64,000 nt of DNA from Isoperla grammatica (lineage: Eukaryota > Arthropoda > Insecta > Plecoptera > Perlodidae): the NCBI GenBank assembly GCA_945910005.1, contig OX246743.1, positions 39,425,461-39,489,460 on the forward strand, in the 5' to 3' direction. Position 1 is the first letter of the stretch; each line of letters begins with the position of its first letter. The notes below the pieces were generated by a model. It was not told where the DNA came from. It did not search any database and worked only from the letters and a program-made list of their open reading frames with translations. The position numbers and the translations under genes were made by a program. Positions 1 through 13,950 of the stretch are shown in pieces.

Positions 1-134
1 AGTAGTAAAAATTAGGTATAAGATAAGTAATGTAAAAGGATTGACACCTGCAAAACAAACTATAAATCCATCTACATGGTATTTAAAAAAGGGAAGGTAG
101 ATGAATGAATCACATTGAACCTCAAGGAGTTTAT

Positions 135-526
135 TCAAGAAGTCTTCTTTAGCCCCAGATGTCTGAACTTAACATGACTCATAAGATGCATTTCGCACGT
201 CGCCTTAAAATCACAATACGGACAATGAAATTGCGGCGGTTCTTTCCCACACACATGTTTCATATGTCTGCGCAGATTGCTGGTGGTAGTGAACGCCATG
301 GAACAAACTGAACATAATAGCTTCTTGCCACACTCATGCTTCATGTGCCAGCTGTAGTGGTTCTTCTGCGAGTAGTTCTTGCCGCACGTAGCACACCTGT
401 AGGGTCCCTTCCCTAGACAGTCCTTCATGTGGTTGGCAAGACGGAACTGTTGCTTGAATGTTCTTGAGCAGCCAGGGCAGCGTAGTACATGGTCATCACA
501 AGTAACGTATGCGATCAAATCATCGC
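135..526 (-). CDS. lola: lola-type terminal exon, four zinc fingers
   Basis: Terminal isoform exon expected to supply the DNA-binding tail of a nuclear BTB-zinc-finger transcription factor. The acceptor ttctgtttcag is followed by GC, then an open frame of 130 residues counting the split codon. Four fingers lie at about residues 17-37, 45-66, 72-93 and 102-123. The first three are C2HC, the first with a His-x3-Cys spacing, and the last is C2H2. Linkers carry the Cys-Gly-Lys-Glu type motif. There is no initiating Met, so the exon must be spliced onto upstream coding sequence. An AATAAA hexamer overlaps the TGA stop, so the 3' UTR may be very short. Identity as lola is inferred from architecture; the fingers and splice site are seen. 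Confidence 0.85.
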
Positions 527-1283
527 CTGAAACAGAACCATGCGTAAAGAATCATTGGGATATTTGTGGTTATTTGTTTCGTCGTTATCAAAATATTGAC
601 GATGTTATGAAGTCAAAAACATTTAATTTGTCATTTCCGTAAATATTTTCAGTCATGAAAGTTAGCTGAAAATTTCTCACATAATTATGGAGGGAAAAAC
701 AGGTCATGACGTCAGAACTGACTAAGATCAATCAGCCTATCACGCAAAGATTTATCGAAAATCGTATTTGTGACCAATGTCTCACTCAAATGAGTACACT
801 TGTACTGTTATTAGGTTCCACAATTAATAATAACGTTTCCAGCAATTAATTTATAGCACTGGCATGATTATTTGTAGCAATGTAATTTATAAGATCGGAC
901 AACAATGAAAACGTTGTTTTTTACTCGATAGCTGTGTAGTGTTGCAAGGCGGTGATTGGCAAATGCATTCATAAACAGTGATGTTTAGTCCCATGACCAG
1001 GAAAGTGACACAGACACTGAGATGCCTAGTGGGGGGGGGGGGGGAGGGGTACACGTAACGTAATGTTACATAAGCACAACACTTAAACGGCACACTCTGA
1101 CGTCACAATTCACTCGCTTGACGTCGGATGAAAAATTCGGAAACATCAATCAAAGCAGTGAAGGGGTTTTTAAAGTAATGAATACATGATCAGTCACACT
1201 TAGTCATCATTGTCTTCTTTTGCAATATATTTTGTTTAATAGATATAACAAAATAAATAAATAAATATATGAATAAAAAAAAA

Positions 1284-1480
<197 letters not shown>

Positions 1481-2157
1481 AAAATGTATATTTATTGTCT
1501 ATACTTAGTCATGGGAACTGATTTTCAGTGGAGGATACTATACCATTTACTATGTGCTTCGTTCGTTGATATGACAGCTTCAAAGTCAGAAAATAGATAA
1601 TTATATAGAAGGACCATATATAAGACTTCAGTTAAAAAAAAACACAACCCAAACCAGGAATCTAACTCTGGACATTCTCAATTGGAAGTATGAGCAAAGT
1701 CACAAGACCAATGACCAATGAGCCACACTTTTGTTATAATGTTATCATACTGTTTAACTATTTACTATTATTGTCAACACTCCACGAAGAATTCACACGA
1801 CATGACAATTCCCTCAATATCTTTGTGTATGCAAGACTAGTCGTAATCCAAGCCAAAAATTTTTCAGAAATTTTCAGAATCAAAATCCAAGTCATACACT
1901 CCTGTCCAGAGAGATGTGAAGCAATCACCAATAAGAACCGCAAGCATTCGTTTTAAAAGTTATTGAAATAAACCATCTTAACCACAATGTATAAAATAAT
2001 CAACTTTTATTCAGGAACTCAATCTCACGTTAATCCAAAATCACAGCAGTTTCTACCACCTAGAATTAATAATTTAGTGGGTAATTTTTTTCGTTAAAAA
2101 ATTGTTCGTCTTCTGATTTGACATCACATGTAGCCAAGTTTAATTAAAATAAGCTGC

Positions 2158-2411
2158 TGGGCCCAGATTCACAAAGGTGCCTAAGTGCTAAGATGTCCTA
2201 GTTTAGGCAAATCTTAGTGATATAAATCACCAATATGTAATTCTGCAATGTTATAAAGATAAAATATAGTAAAATATGAACAATTTAACTAATAATATTT
2301 GATTTGTGAATGTGTATTAATACCTAGACATGATTTATCTTGATTTATCTAGCTAGGATTTGCCTAACTTAGGACAACTTAGAGTTACGCATCTTTGTGA
2401 ATCCAGGCCCA
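2158..2411. mobile_element. hairpin MITE, family A copy 1
   Basis: The ends are imperfect inverted repeats: the left reads gcccagattcacaaagg and the right reads ctttgtgaatccaggccc. Inner segments also pair (ttaggcaaatc against gatttgcctaa). A related element lies at 49411-49667. There is no coding capacity, so it is most likely a non-autonomous DNA transposon. Confidence 0.75.
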
Positions 2412-2749
2412 GGGTCCCATGTTTTGCTTAACACACATATTCATAGGTTTCAGCCTTCTTGCCTCTCCCAAGTTCTGAAGGTAACACCAGATCATACACA
2501 TCTAGTTTGGAAACAGCCAAAAAGTGCAAGATAACTATTGAAACACTGATGCACTAAAGAATGGCACTTTAAGCAGCTAAAGCAGATTAAGATTGAAACA
2601 AACCAAGTTCTGTAAGGACTTTGTAATTCATTTATTACTGACAATTTATAACAAAATAACACATTCAACGTTGACTTGTACAAATCTTAACATTTTTGTT
2701 TGGGGGTATTTGTTTTATCTAGAGCGAAGATCAGCTAATAATCACAAGA

Positions 2750-3018
2750 CTAGTCAGGATGGGTACTCATAATATGGCGCATCAGATTATGTCGCTGTTT
2801 AGTCTTGTACGGACAATGCGGACAGAGAGAACTTGGTTCTTTCCCGCATTCGTATTTCAGGTGTTTGTTCAAGTTTGACTTGTATTTGTAAGTCTTGAAG
2901 CAGAGGTGACACTTGAAGCTGGGTACCTCGGCGTTCCCCAGAGCACGGTAATGTGATCCTCCCAGCTCGAAGATCTGTAGAGGTTCGTGGATAGTTCCAA
3001 GACGCCAGGAAGCTCCAT
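2750..3018 (-). CDS. lola: lola-type terminal exon, two zinc fingers
   Basis: Acceptor ttcgctgctgcag then AT, giving a split Asp codon and an 89-residue tail. A C2HC finger lies at about residues 37-58 and a C2H2 finger at about 66-87, joined by a short Gly-Lys-Glu-Pro linker. This is the basic two-finger isoform tail. About 36 mostly non-finger residues precede the fingers. The frame runs open upstream through the acceptor, so the true start is the splice site and not an ATG. A minus-strand AATAAA lies about 115 bases past the stop. Confidence 0.88.
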
Positions 3019-5221
3019 CTGCAGCAGCGAACATACATATATCATTCACGGTAGTTATCGTCACTCAAGTTGTTCCGGAGAAAACTTACTGATGCTTGCG
3101 TCACACATGAGGGATTCGTTAATTTTCAAATACCTATCGCTGATTGGTCTATTTGCTTTAGACCCTTGACTACGATTATGAATCTCGTTATTACGTGTTC
3201 CGACATTTTGGATCCCACTCCTAAATCTGTTAATTATTTACTTAATTGTATAATTTGACACTAAAATTGAAATTATCTTAATTTAGGTTGGTGTAGGTGC
3301 ATGGCATTGTTTTGAAATAAAATAAGTACACTTCTGATCGAGTAAAATTTTATTTAACAATTTCAGAAAAAATCAATAGTCACAATTTTGTTCTTAAATA
3401 TTAAGAAACACAAGTTTTGATGTCACCTCTTAAATAATATGCGATATTCCTGTGAGAATAACAAAGCCTTGTTAGTATGTGACATGGATCAATACGTACA
3501 AAGTAAACTGTTGATCATTCCAATTTAAACACATGAACATTCATTCATGTTTCTGTTTTAATACACAGACGTTTGACTATAATACTTTAATTTAAATTTA
3601 ATATAACAATGGACACACAAGTAGTTCATTTCAAAATCAGTTCTAAAGCATTCTCTTCTTCCACATAGCCATTTTAATGACAAACACAGTACCGACATAG
3701 TGAGAACATAAGTGTATGTGGTTTCGTAAGTCTTAAGGACTGTATGATCAATAGATTTGTTCTACTACTGTAGTCAGCAGGGTCGTTGGCTTGTTTACTA
3801 AATCCACAATCAGTAATAAAACTAAGAACCCTACTGACTACAATGTAGTAACACCTCATTAATTCAAACTCAATAAATCAAATGTATTAACCCAGCTATC
3901 CATAATTTAAATTGGGGATTTTAGGGTCCCTGCAATTTTAATAAAAGGCCTGGGACTACTGTACTATTAGAAATATTCATCAGTCGTCCGTCCAGTACCA
4001 CAATATGATTCAACAATTTCGCCATGGCAACATGAATGAACTGTAAAAGGATGTATTGTAAAGATGGCTGCTTAGCGCGGAGGAGCGTGGAGATTATTAA
4101 TAGGACAGAGGATACAAATAAAGCAATCACATTTCCATAACTACTGAGTATTTAGCAGGATGGGCAAAACACCCCAGTCTCTTTCTCTGTTATTTATTTA
4201 ATGTATATCGTATTCAGTTACGTATAGCTGTTTCGTTTCCAACGCTTTCTGTTTGGCGCATACATTTGTTTTACATAGACTAAATATTATGAACACACTA
4301 AATTCATTTTTTAACAAGTTTATACAGGTAAAGAGCATTAGCAGTTCTTCAAGTAAACTTTCAAGTACATAAATTGTGTGGTGCACAACTCAAATAGCCT
4401 ATCAATAGAACACAGAATACTGCAAGTTAAAATAAACGTGATAAAATTCATATAATAATTATCTTATAGACACTTTCATTTGTAAATAGACCAGAAATAA
4501 AATTATTGTTTACATACTAACAATAATTTTCCTTGATGTAGGCAATAAATACAAAACACACAATACATAACATTTCTTATAATATAAATGTTAGGATCAT
4601 AATTATAACAGCGGCATTATTTAACATAGCGGCTGAAAATAAGTCATGCATACTTTTGGCATTAATTAATTAATTTACAATAATAATTAATAAGCTAAAA
4701 TTGACAAGATAATTAAGTGATGTAGATAAAGCTGAGTAACTATTATAACAAAAATAAATGGTTCCTTCATCATAAAAGGGGCTAAAATACATTGAAATAA
4801 CTTGTGAACTTCTCATTAGTATTAACCCTGGTTTTAAGACAAAAACAAACAAATTATGTTGCTGTCTGTAGGAGGAAAATAAAGTCACAACATTTAAAAA
4901 GGGAATGACAAAAATATCAAAACTGAATATTGGCAATAAATATTATAACATATTTTTTAGTATACAGTGGTGTACAGTGGTATAGTCTTACATAAAATGT
5001 ATATTGTATAATGATAGATACAATGTATAGATGATAAGTATTCACTTGACAAAACCATATTAAATATGAGTTGTCTTTAATTCTCATCAAAGCCAAGAAA
5101 ACACGGACAATAATTAATTATTTTCCTAACAATGTGTCAACACACCAAAATTTATTTAGCTTAAAAACATACTAGCAAAACATCATTTTAGTTTGAAAAT
5201 ATATCACACAGTTACATTCGT
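3019..5221. other. intron, no gene seen
   Basis: AT-rich sequence with stops in all frames and only short chance open frames. No finger motif, transposon terminus or RNA gene was recognised. Confidence 0.6.
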
Positions 5222-5553
5222 TTAGTAGTTAACAATTTTATTATCTATAAGACTATGCGTTTTGTTTATGTGAATCTTAAGATTACACATCCGCTTCGAC
5301 TTGTGCGGACAATGCGGACACTGAAATTGTGGATCTTTCCCACACTCGAACTTCTTGTGTCTATTGAGGACAGACTTAGTGGAGTAGCTGCGACCGCAGC
5401 CCGAACACTGGAAGTTGCATCGCGTGCAGGTTGATGTCGTATCATAGCAATCGTGCAGCCCCAAAGACAGACATCCCCTCCTGTTGTCTTGTAGAATGGC
5501 TTCTACGTAGGCGGCAGACATAACATCTGCAGCGTAGCCTCTCGGACAGGCCC
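5222..5553 (-). CDS. lola: lola-type terminal exon, two zinc fingers
   Basis: Acceptor ttctctgttctag then GG, giving a split Gly and a tail of about 110 residues. A C2HC finger lies at about residues 50-71 and a C2H2 finger at about 79-100. The linker is Cys-Gly-Lys-Asp-Pro-Gln-Phe. The 49 residues before the fingers contain several extra cysteines, including a Cys-x2-Cys just before finger 1, whose role is unknown. The final 10 residues are hydrophilic. An in-frame ATG lies 11 codons into the exon but has no independent support as a start. Confidence 0.88.
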
Positions 5554-8500
5554 CTAGAACAGAGAAGACGAGCTTTAGCGGGACGTTATGAGAACACGAA
5601 GAATACGATGACGTTACTACATAGAGCTAAACCACTAGCCTATCAGAAAAGAGGACTTTATCATCTCCTATTCAAGTTTTATATGGTACTGTTCAATAAA
5701 ATGTTGCAAACAAAATAAGATAAGAGAAGATATTTTTAGATACTTGCTACATAGATTTAAAGGTGTGTGTTTCACCTTTATGTGTATACTCCATGATTTC
5801 AACAAATGTGTAACAGCTATGAACTGTAGTAGCTAAATGCAGCTAAAAGAATATCTATCTAGCTTCATTTTGAAACAATTTTAAAGCATTAGAAACAAAT
5901 TTTTTGACAATGGTAACAATTTGTAGGGTAATGATACCTGTGTGGGTAATAAGATAGGGTACTCTACTATATGTGATTGAATGTTTTCACCTGTGATTAG
6001 GGTAGACTGACAGAGTTCTTGCAACATACCTGCGACATAGGACTTGGTAACTTACCGAAAGAGGGACTCACAGCAGGTAAACTATGTGTTTAGTTACTTG
6101 GAGGCAGTTTATTTTAGTGTTGAATGCACAGGAGGGGGGGGGGGGGGGGAAGGAAAGTCTGCTTAGGATGGACAGTAACAAGGTGGTTCATGGCAATGCT
6201 CTATCTAAAAGGTTATACTTGTCCCAAAACAATCTTACAGATGCTTTTGTCATAGAAGAGTGACTAGTGGCCAACCAGCGAGGCCCGTTTTGAAATACTG
6301 ATTGCTGGTTGGTTACGAGGCACTCGTCTATGACGAACGCATCGGTAAGGTTGTTTCGAGACAAGTAAATGTAGATCTCTACGCAAGTTCAATAAAAATA
6401 TCTTCAATTTTTTTAGTGTGAACTTACTGATGAGTTATTTATTTATGTACTTACTATCTAGGAAGGAAGATGGATCAAAGCAAGATATTGCTGTGTATTA
6501 TGGATGTTTTAATTAGTTTGGTAGATTGTTCATCAGGGCTCCATGATGACGTAATTGAATTCTAGCCAGGGTACATACAGAGGGGTGAGAGGTGTAATCA
6601 AATACATGAAATACAGTTCATATTGTTTTTAAGTGCAGGAACGTGAGCAGTTTACAGTTTAATACAAACAAGTAAAATAGACAGCAGTGCACTTTTGCAG
6701 GTATGTATTCAAAAATATAGAAAATAAATGTGCATAAATAAATTGAACACACTTAAAGTCGATCGATGATAACTGCACATGTAATATAAATCATTCAAAT
6801 TGTATGTACTGCAAGTTGAGATTAAGCTTGTGAATATTGTAGAAAAAAATATGCACCTACCGCTATTAGTTTTTTATTTATTGAGTGTTGAAATGCGTTG
6901 GAATTCCCTATGTTATACATTGTAACTGAAGAAAAAACCTACACTTTCAATCGTATAACTTTGCGTAGCACCTGCAAAAAGTAATATATTGTAACAAATT
7001 TTCGTCCTAAATGTAGAAAACTTCATGACTAACATGAATACGTTTGAAAAAGATGATCGAACGCAATCCGTTTTCGAGATATTTGCGCTGATGTGTCAAT
7101 TTTACCTCAAATCTACTCAAATTAGAAACTAAACTATAAATATACTTTATTAATAAAAAAAAAATATATAATTTCAAGACGTTCAGTATTAAATGCTACT
7201 CACATGTAATAATTCTTGAAATTCATAATTTAGAATAAAAAAAAGTATTTGTTCATGTCCATTTAATTTGAATAGTTTAGTTGTTGTATTGAATGGGTAG
7301 TTCACTTCATCGATCGACTTTAAAATAAAGCAGTGAATAATGATCAATGAGGTTAAGCCACATTTAACAGGTATTGAAAGCAAAACATAAATAATATTCA
7401 ATGACTTCTTTGGAATATTTGCATACATTACCTAAATGACTCCGATTCCAATGTATTACGTTCAATTGACTTATTTCTGTGATTGTATTTCATCATAACG
7501 ATCACGTGCTTGGTATAATATCACTAGTGAATGTGACCTTTTTGACAAGATTAACACAAAACATATGGTTTACAACTTGGAAGATAAAATGCAAGTCCCA
7601 ATATAACCATACAATCACTACATTGCATGACAGACATTTCGTCTGTTTGTGAACACAATATGATTCTTATACATAAATTATAATTAAAATTGAACAATCA
7701 CAAGGATTTCCAAACTACAACTTAATGATTAATAAAACACAATTGCATTAATAGGTGAACATACCATCAATCTTAATCAACACTGAAGACAAACATAATT
7801 GTGAAATGCCATTTTTTAATGATGCAAACATTTCCAATACATTTTCCGAATTACCCGTACATTCAAATACATAAAGTACAACAATACATAATATGGCAAT
7901 GTAGTGATGTTAAAAAATGCATTACATACTTAAAAAATTCATAACTGGTTAACCTACAAAAACGTGATGAATCAGGATCTAACCAAGTGGAAATGCATAA
8001 CAAAGTGCTTATATGTTGAATGCAGTAGTTGAGAATTCGGAATGGTATTAGTTAAAAAAAAAAAAGATTGTATTAGTGTTTTGTACTTAGAATCTAAATA
8101 CTACTGTACAATTTGATCTGACTAAGATAGTTAGAATATACGGCAACCAGAAAGTAGCCTATCCATTAATCTACAAAGGACTTAGACATCTCTTTGGTAT
8201 TACAATATTCTTATTAAAATGTAATGAAGCAACATAAAAAAAGCAAAACAAAAATTACATTGCTCTGAGGCAATATGGGTAGTTCGCTTCTTAATAACTA
8301 TGTACCACTACTGGGTAGTAGCCACAGCAGTGTGTGGACGCATAAGTGAATTGTACCAAGGCTAATAAATGCATACAATAGATATGGAACAACTTTTCAT
8401 AATAGTAGAAAAATTAATATGCCAAAAGATTCAGATAACCTACACAACAACAGATCAACACTTCTTGTTATAAATGACACTTAAGAACAACTTAAAAATA

Positions 8501-8883
8501 AAAATCATCCTAGTCTAGGCCTACTTCTTGTGTCAATCAGTAATAATTTTTGGATATTTGTGACTACAAGCATAGCTTAGTTTTTACGTAACAACTACGT
8601 TACGTACGCAACTTGTGTGTTTTGGCATCGTGAAGGAGAAAATATATACATTTTTCCAAAAAGACTATTCAATGTAGGGCCTACTCATAATTGTTACAAC
8701 AGTGGGGTTACAGAGAAAAAGTGAAGAGTATTGCGAAATCAGTGGTATGAAAGCCATACAGTTATAAACCTCTTGTAACAATTGATCAATGTAATGTATT
8801 AGTCTCCACTCATTCAGAGCCCACACTCATTGCAGATATACTATAAACCTGAGCTTGAAACATCAAGACACAACTGATTTGTG
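5554..8883. other. intron with one hairpin MITE
   Basis: The 3.3 kb are AT-rich. They hold a G16 run at 6134-6149 and a hairpin MITE at 6217-6367. No other coding, RNA or transposon feature could be supported. Confidence 0.6.
6217..6367. mobile_element. hairpin MITE, family B copy 1
   Basis: Inverted ends read tacttgtcccaaaacaat on the left and its diverged complement on the right (attgtttcgagacaagt region). The centre holds ccaaccagc and gctggttgg, so the whole element can fold. A second copy is at 62051-62220. Confidence 0.75.
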
Positions 8884-9290
8884 CTATTGACTATTGTTGA
8901 TTATCTGGACATAATGCGCGGCCGAGCCAGCAGGAAAGTGAATACGACTGATGTGTTTATGCATGTTCGAACTGTTCCTCGACTGGTGAGGACAATGCGG
9001 ACACTGAAACTGAGGTTCTTTCCCACACTCATATTTCAGATGATTCATGAGGGTTCTCTTGTGTGCGTAATTCTTGCAGCATGTCGCACAGCTGTAAGCT
9101 TGGTTCGTGCCGCATTCTTGCGTCGAATGGCGGAGCAGAATCTTATTGTTCTTGTAGTATTTTCCACACTTGTGGCAACGGAACGGAGTGATGGTCATAC
9201 GCTTCAGAAACGGCCTTAGCGATGCAAATGACCGTCTGAGACTGACTGGGAGAATGTCAAAGCTCTCGGGAAAAATAAACGAACCGCCTA
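8884..9290 (-). CDS. lola: lola-type terminal exon, three zinc fingers
   Basis: Acceptor atttatgtttcag then TA, giving a split Val codon and a 135-residue tail. Fingers lie at about residues 39-60 (C2HC), 68-89 (C2HC) and 97-118 (C2H2). The second has a Cys-Cys doublet after its metal-binding pair. The 38-residue leader is rich in Phe, Leu and Arg. The open frame continues upstream of the acceptor into hydrophobic intron translation, which should not be included. The rule of C2HC fingers followed by a final C2H2 finger holds. Confidence 0.88.
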
Positions 9291-11327
9291 CTGAAACATA
9301 AATTATTCCAATTATAATTTTTAGATATGTATAACAGTGAGAAAGTAAGAAGCTATACACAAGTTCCTGTGTGTTTCAAAAGTTTGAGAGAGAAAGAAAA
9401 TAGGTACTGTATTACTAGTAGTAGTAGTAGTAGTAAAAGGAAGATGATATAGTATTTCAAAGATAAAACATAATCGGTCATTGAAAACCGTTGTTAACAG
9501 GATATTTTAAGTTACATGCCTTACCCAACTACTGTGCATCAGTTTATACTCTTCGTGCACATACTATTCATGCACTTTATGGTTTTTATGTCCTAGATTA
9601 TAGTTACATAATTGGAGAATTTTAATAGACTAGAATCTAAGAAGAAAAACGTGATTTAAAAAAAGAGGTAATTATGTTTGCATAGTGAGGTTTTGACTTC
9701 TTAGTAGGTATATTCTTTACTTGTAAAAATGTGCAACTTTCATGCTACGTGGTCAGTTAACAAGTCTCAACGTGCTATGGGCATGTTTCTACTTGTTACA
9801 AACCTAAAACCCAACAATAAGCTTTTATAAAATAGCAATGAAAGAGTTGAGGAATGATGCAGGTTGTAACAAAGATTTATTACCCACACTACATAGTATA
9901 ACAGTCAACACATGCAAGCACTATTTAAACACGAGCACTGTCTTTGTAAGAACTTTTAAGTTCTTTGATGACTGTTTAGTAGACAATCATTTTACAGTTG
10001 ACATTCAATCTTCATCTGTGTATTCAGTCAATCTTACAAGTCAAGGGAAGTCTACCTCACAACATTAATGTTTCTTAATGATATCTTGTGAACATTTCAA
10101 TACACTGGAAAAGAGATTCATGCCTGGGATTTATTTCATATCAGCTGAACAATGAATCTAAAAACATAAAAAAGCTATTATTGTTAATTTTAGTATTTTA
10201 TTTTATTTATTATAAATTATTGAATTCACAACTTAAAAAGGAATCATAACAATTACAATATTTGCAAGTTTTCAATACATAAATTGTTTAGCCGATACAA
10301 AACCAAATTTCGGGTCTGAATTGCTAAAGCGATCTCACGATATCAATAAAATACTGTTAATATTGTGTGGTTTAATAACGCGACTACCCAAGGCCGTTAA
10401 GCCAGAAACACGTCAAGTCAAGCAGGACAAGTTATAGAAAAGCCCTCATGATGAGAAATGCGAACACCAGCGAACTGGTTGTATTGGAATGGGATCCCAC
10501 AGTCTACCTTCAAAATATGATGGGAGCTGAGAAATTTGAGAGGTAAAAAAACATTCAAAATAGAAAATTGAACACAACACACAAGATATTTCGACACACG
10601 GTCATGTCACTTTATATAAACCTCCAAAGTCTTATAACTGAATACTGAATAGGATATAGATTCGATAAATAATTTAATTTCACCTCAAAAACAATGGTTT
10701 TAATAACAAAATAGTGAGTTAAAAAGAAACGATGATCCTTTTATCTAAACTTATGACTTACAACATTCATTAAGACGTAAATTACAAACACCTGTCATGA
10801 GTGGCCAATTACAAGGCAGTTTATTTTGTGTCTTTGTAGTAACATTCAGTAAGGTTACTTGTTTTCTTTCTTGTCGTTCCTATGTAAATGTTGCACTACA
10901 AGTTTATTAGTAATAACAATAATTTTAAAAGTGACACAAGCACATATATTTATTTATATATTGTAAATATTGTGCTAGTCAAAATATATCACTATATCCA
11001 AAACATTAACAGTTTAAACTTGGCAAGTCATAAATATTTATTTTTCCATGTGCAACATCTTAAATTATGACAAGATAATTCACATTTAACAAACCACTTA
11101 GTTTCTGCATTTTGCTTTGTCTAATAAACTAATGCGCCAATCCTTGTAAAGAAAAATATTTTGTAACACAATCTATGAGTTATATTAAAAAGAAGTTTCA
11201 CTGTAGTACACACAATGATTCAGTGTGAATTTTGGACACCTTATATGCATATGAGAAAAAAACAATAAACTCTTTTAAATGTCGTGACATACTCTTAGTA
11301 ATCACTAGTGTATTATTTCTAAAAATA
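9291..11327. other. intron, no gene seen
   Basis: AT-rich. A short (AGT)n tract lies near 9414-9435. Open frames here are short and show no family resemblance. Confidence 0.6.
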
Positions 11328-11650
11328 TCACTGTGCATGGTTTTTATGAAACAAATCAACCTTATGCATATGTAATACATGACTTTTCAAATTCCACTTC
11401 CGCGGGGTTCCGTAGTTACAAGACGAGAACGGACATTGAAACTTTGGTTCATTCCCACACTCGTAACGTTTCGAAGACCTTAATATCGAGAATGTTCTTT
11501 TGCACGCTGGACACTCATACTTTTCCACTGGACTGTTTTCAGAAGCCACGTTTATGTGTTTGTCCATTCTATAACAGCAGACTGTGTTGCAGGTGGGACA
11601 GTGAAAATTGGAAGATTTGTGATCACCACCATAAGAAGCAGTTACAGCAT
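11328..11650 (-). CDS. lola: lola-type terminal exon with degenerate fingers
   Basis: Acceptor aaacttgtttcag then AT, giving Asp and a 107-residue tail with no stop. The phase matches all other exons. Three finger units can be aligned, but two are damaged. The first (His-Cys-Pro-Thr-Cys start) lacks normal His spacing. The second has Cys-x2-Cys and the Tyr-Glu-Cys-Gly end, but the His ligand is gone in an in-frame loss of about three residues. Only the third (Cys-x4-Cys, then two His) looks able to bind zinc. The frame and acceptor are intact, so the exon may still be used with altered DNA binding, or it may be at an early stage of decay. Confidence 0.75.
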
Positions 11651-13484
11651 CTGAAACAAGTTTGTGATTAATTTAAAATAAGACCAAAACAAGTACCTAA
11701 TTAGATTAAAGAGATGAGGGAAAACAGTTAGTCTCTCAAATGTTCAAATGGTTACACATACATTGGTTCAAATACACACAAACAAATAATATTTTGAAAT
11801 TGTGGTATTTCTAACATTTTTAAAGTAGCTCTATGGCCATGACAATATTACAGGTGTAGTGGGATTATTTGAGAACAAAACATAATGTACTCCTTTGTAA
11901 ATCAGTTAATAAAAAAAGAATAAGCTCTAAACGACCACTATACCCCGGGGAAGTTTTAGGGGTGTTCACCCTGTGCATGAGCACAGAGCACCCTTACAGG
12001 GACACCTGAGGGGTGCTTAGATAATAGCATTAGCTCTTGCAAGTAAAACCTACAACTACTAGCTTTTAATTTTCATTTCTTGGATATAATTGGTTACTTC
12101 CCTGAAAATAAAAAGGTATTTTTTTAATGCCCAAAACTCATTACAATACTAAAAACACAGCCTAAGAATCAAAAACTTTTCCAGGGCTATGTGCCCCGGA
12201 AAATAAAATACAGTAATAATGATAATACAATAACAAAATGGTGATAAAACATACACACAGGAATACACATGTATGTATTAATAATCAAACATGTGAATTA
12301 ACATCAACCAGTGTAAATACTATGTAGGTATTATGTGTTTATTGTATTTAATGTACAAGTTTCAAATACAACATTATATTACAGGAATAGGAACATTGAT
12401 GCATTAAATACAAATAGCCAGAAATCAATCAAGTTAAGTTCAGAAGCGTCTCGAGCCACAAACAATTGTGACACAACAAAGTACGCACACTCAAGTAGCA
12501 GGGAGATATATTCGTGACAAACATGGGAAGGTTTTCATTGACTGGTTTTGTACTCTATTATAGTAGAGTTATTGAAGAAACGATTTATTTGTACTAAATA
12601 AATGCACATTTGCTAAAAGTAATGAGCAGCACTAAATTAAGTAGTTTTTAATGCTAAAAAAAGTACAAGACAGGGCACATCTTTTTGGATGTGCTGCCCT
12701 CAAGGTTTTTATTGACTCCCTGCCCAATGATATGAGTGGGCCAGAAAAGGAAGCAGTTTTATATTGGATAGTAAGACAAAAGAATGGCTGAAGAAGCCAT
12801 CTTGGCACAAGAAGGAAAAAAAAAGACATATCCAAATACACAATATCAGTCTTGACTCACAATGTTCCATGGGAAGACAGTAGCAGTACACCCACACTGC
12901 ATGAAATACATGTAAAGCCATCCCCATAGGCATTATAGATTAGTTTATCACCCATGATCTAGTAAAATAGGTATTTCTTTCACTACTGACTGAATTTAAT
13001 GATTTCTATGGGTGACTAATGGATGTTGTACCAATGTGGATAACTAAAACAGTTGTCAACAACCTGTGTTTTCAGTTGTCATTCATTTACAGGCTTGAAT
13101 TAATTTCACAAAAGATTAACCAACTGGTGTTCTTAAGTTATTGTGAACTGACTGGGTAAGTGCCCTACCCAGTCAATTCACAAGAATTTCACAACACCAG
13201 TTTGTTCCTTCTTAATCCTTTAGCTTCTACTAGGTATATTCTAAGCCTTACTGCGCTTCATCACATTTCAGTAAATTGCAATCAATCAATCTACTACATA
13301 GATCTACTAGCATGTTGTATATTGTTATTATTGATTTGTAATTTTACAATTAAAATTTCTATAACATATACTATTATGTATACTTATTATCTAGGTAACC
13401 ATTTATAATATATATTACACATAATACACCCTGAATATCCTGTATGAAATGTGTTGTATGTTATGTTATATCATGCAATAAAAA
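11651..13484. other. intron with LINE 3' fragment
   Basis: Contains a LINE 3' end at 12660-12830. A short hairpin-forming stretch lies near 11960-11995 (cacccttgtgc-type pairing). No gene was recognised. Confidence 0.55.
12660..12830 (+). mobile_element. non-LTR retrotransposon 3' end fragment
   Basis: One plus-strand frame ends in Glu-Lys-Glu-Ala-x2-Tyr-Trp, then a stop and an A-rich tail. This resembles the C-terminal end of the LINE fragments at 36910-37360 and 29654-29935. Tail copies of the same sequence lie at 54806-54890 and, inverted, at 30462-30531. It is truncated at the 5' end and not functional. Confidence 0.6.
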
Positions 13485-13840
13485 TCATTTATTAAGTAAA
13501 TTTCGAAATGTGTCGATCATGGGCAGGTTTGTCGAGTGAATTTTAGCGACGTGCCGCATTACGTGCAACTTACGAACAGATCGATAAAGACAATTTGTCA
13601 TCGGACAGCGAAACCGTGCCCCGTTCCCACAATCGTACTTGACATGCCTCTCCAGGGATTTCCCTTCCTGATATCGTCTCCCGCAAGACTTGCATACATG
13701 TTCCTTCTTCCCGCACACATTTCTCATGTGATCATCCAGATCGTCCTTCCGATTGAACATCTGCCAACAAGTCAGACACTGGTATCGAGACTTGTTTGCT
13801 AACGCCGGGTGAACGGGATACATCCAGATGGCCTCGATTT
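13485..13840 (-). CDS. lola: lola-type terminal exon, three zinc fingers
   Basis: Acceptor cttcgtgttccag then AA, giving Glu and a 118-residue tail. Fingers lie at about residues 22-43 (C2HC), 50-71 (C2HC) and 79-102. The third has an enlarged Cys-x4-Cys knuckle before its two His, as in the exon at 11328-11650. The final codons AAT AAA TGA place a polyadenylation hexamer on top of the stop. Confidence 0.87.
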
Positions 13841-13950
13841 CTGGAACACGAAGTGAACTCTTCAGAAAATGTCGAGGGAGAGGCCAGAGTTCCAGAGTTC
13901 TGAGTTAGTATAATTTATTATTATGTATTCCCATACATACACAGTACAAT

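Noticed and set aside
8881..9219. Plus-strand frame opposite the three-finger exon
   Set aside because: Antisense shadow of the exon; the same holds for plus-strand frames opposite the exons at 11.3, 13.5, 16.9, 49.9, 52.1, 56.3, 58.1, 59.5 and 63.1 kb.
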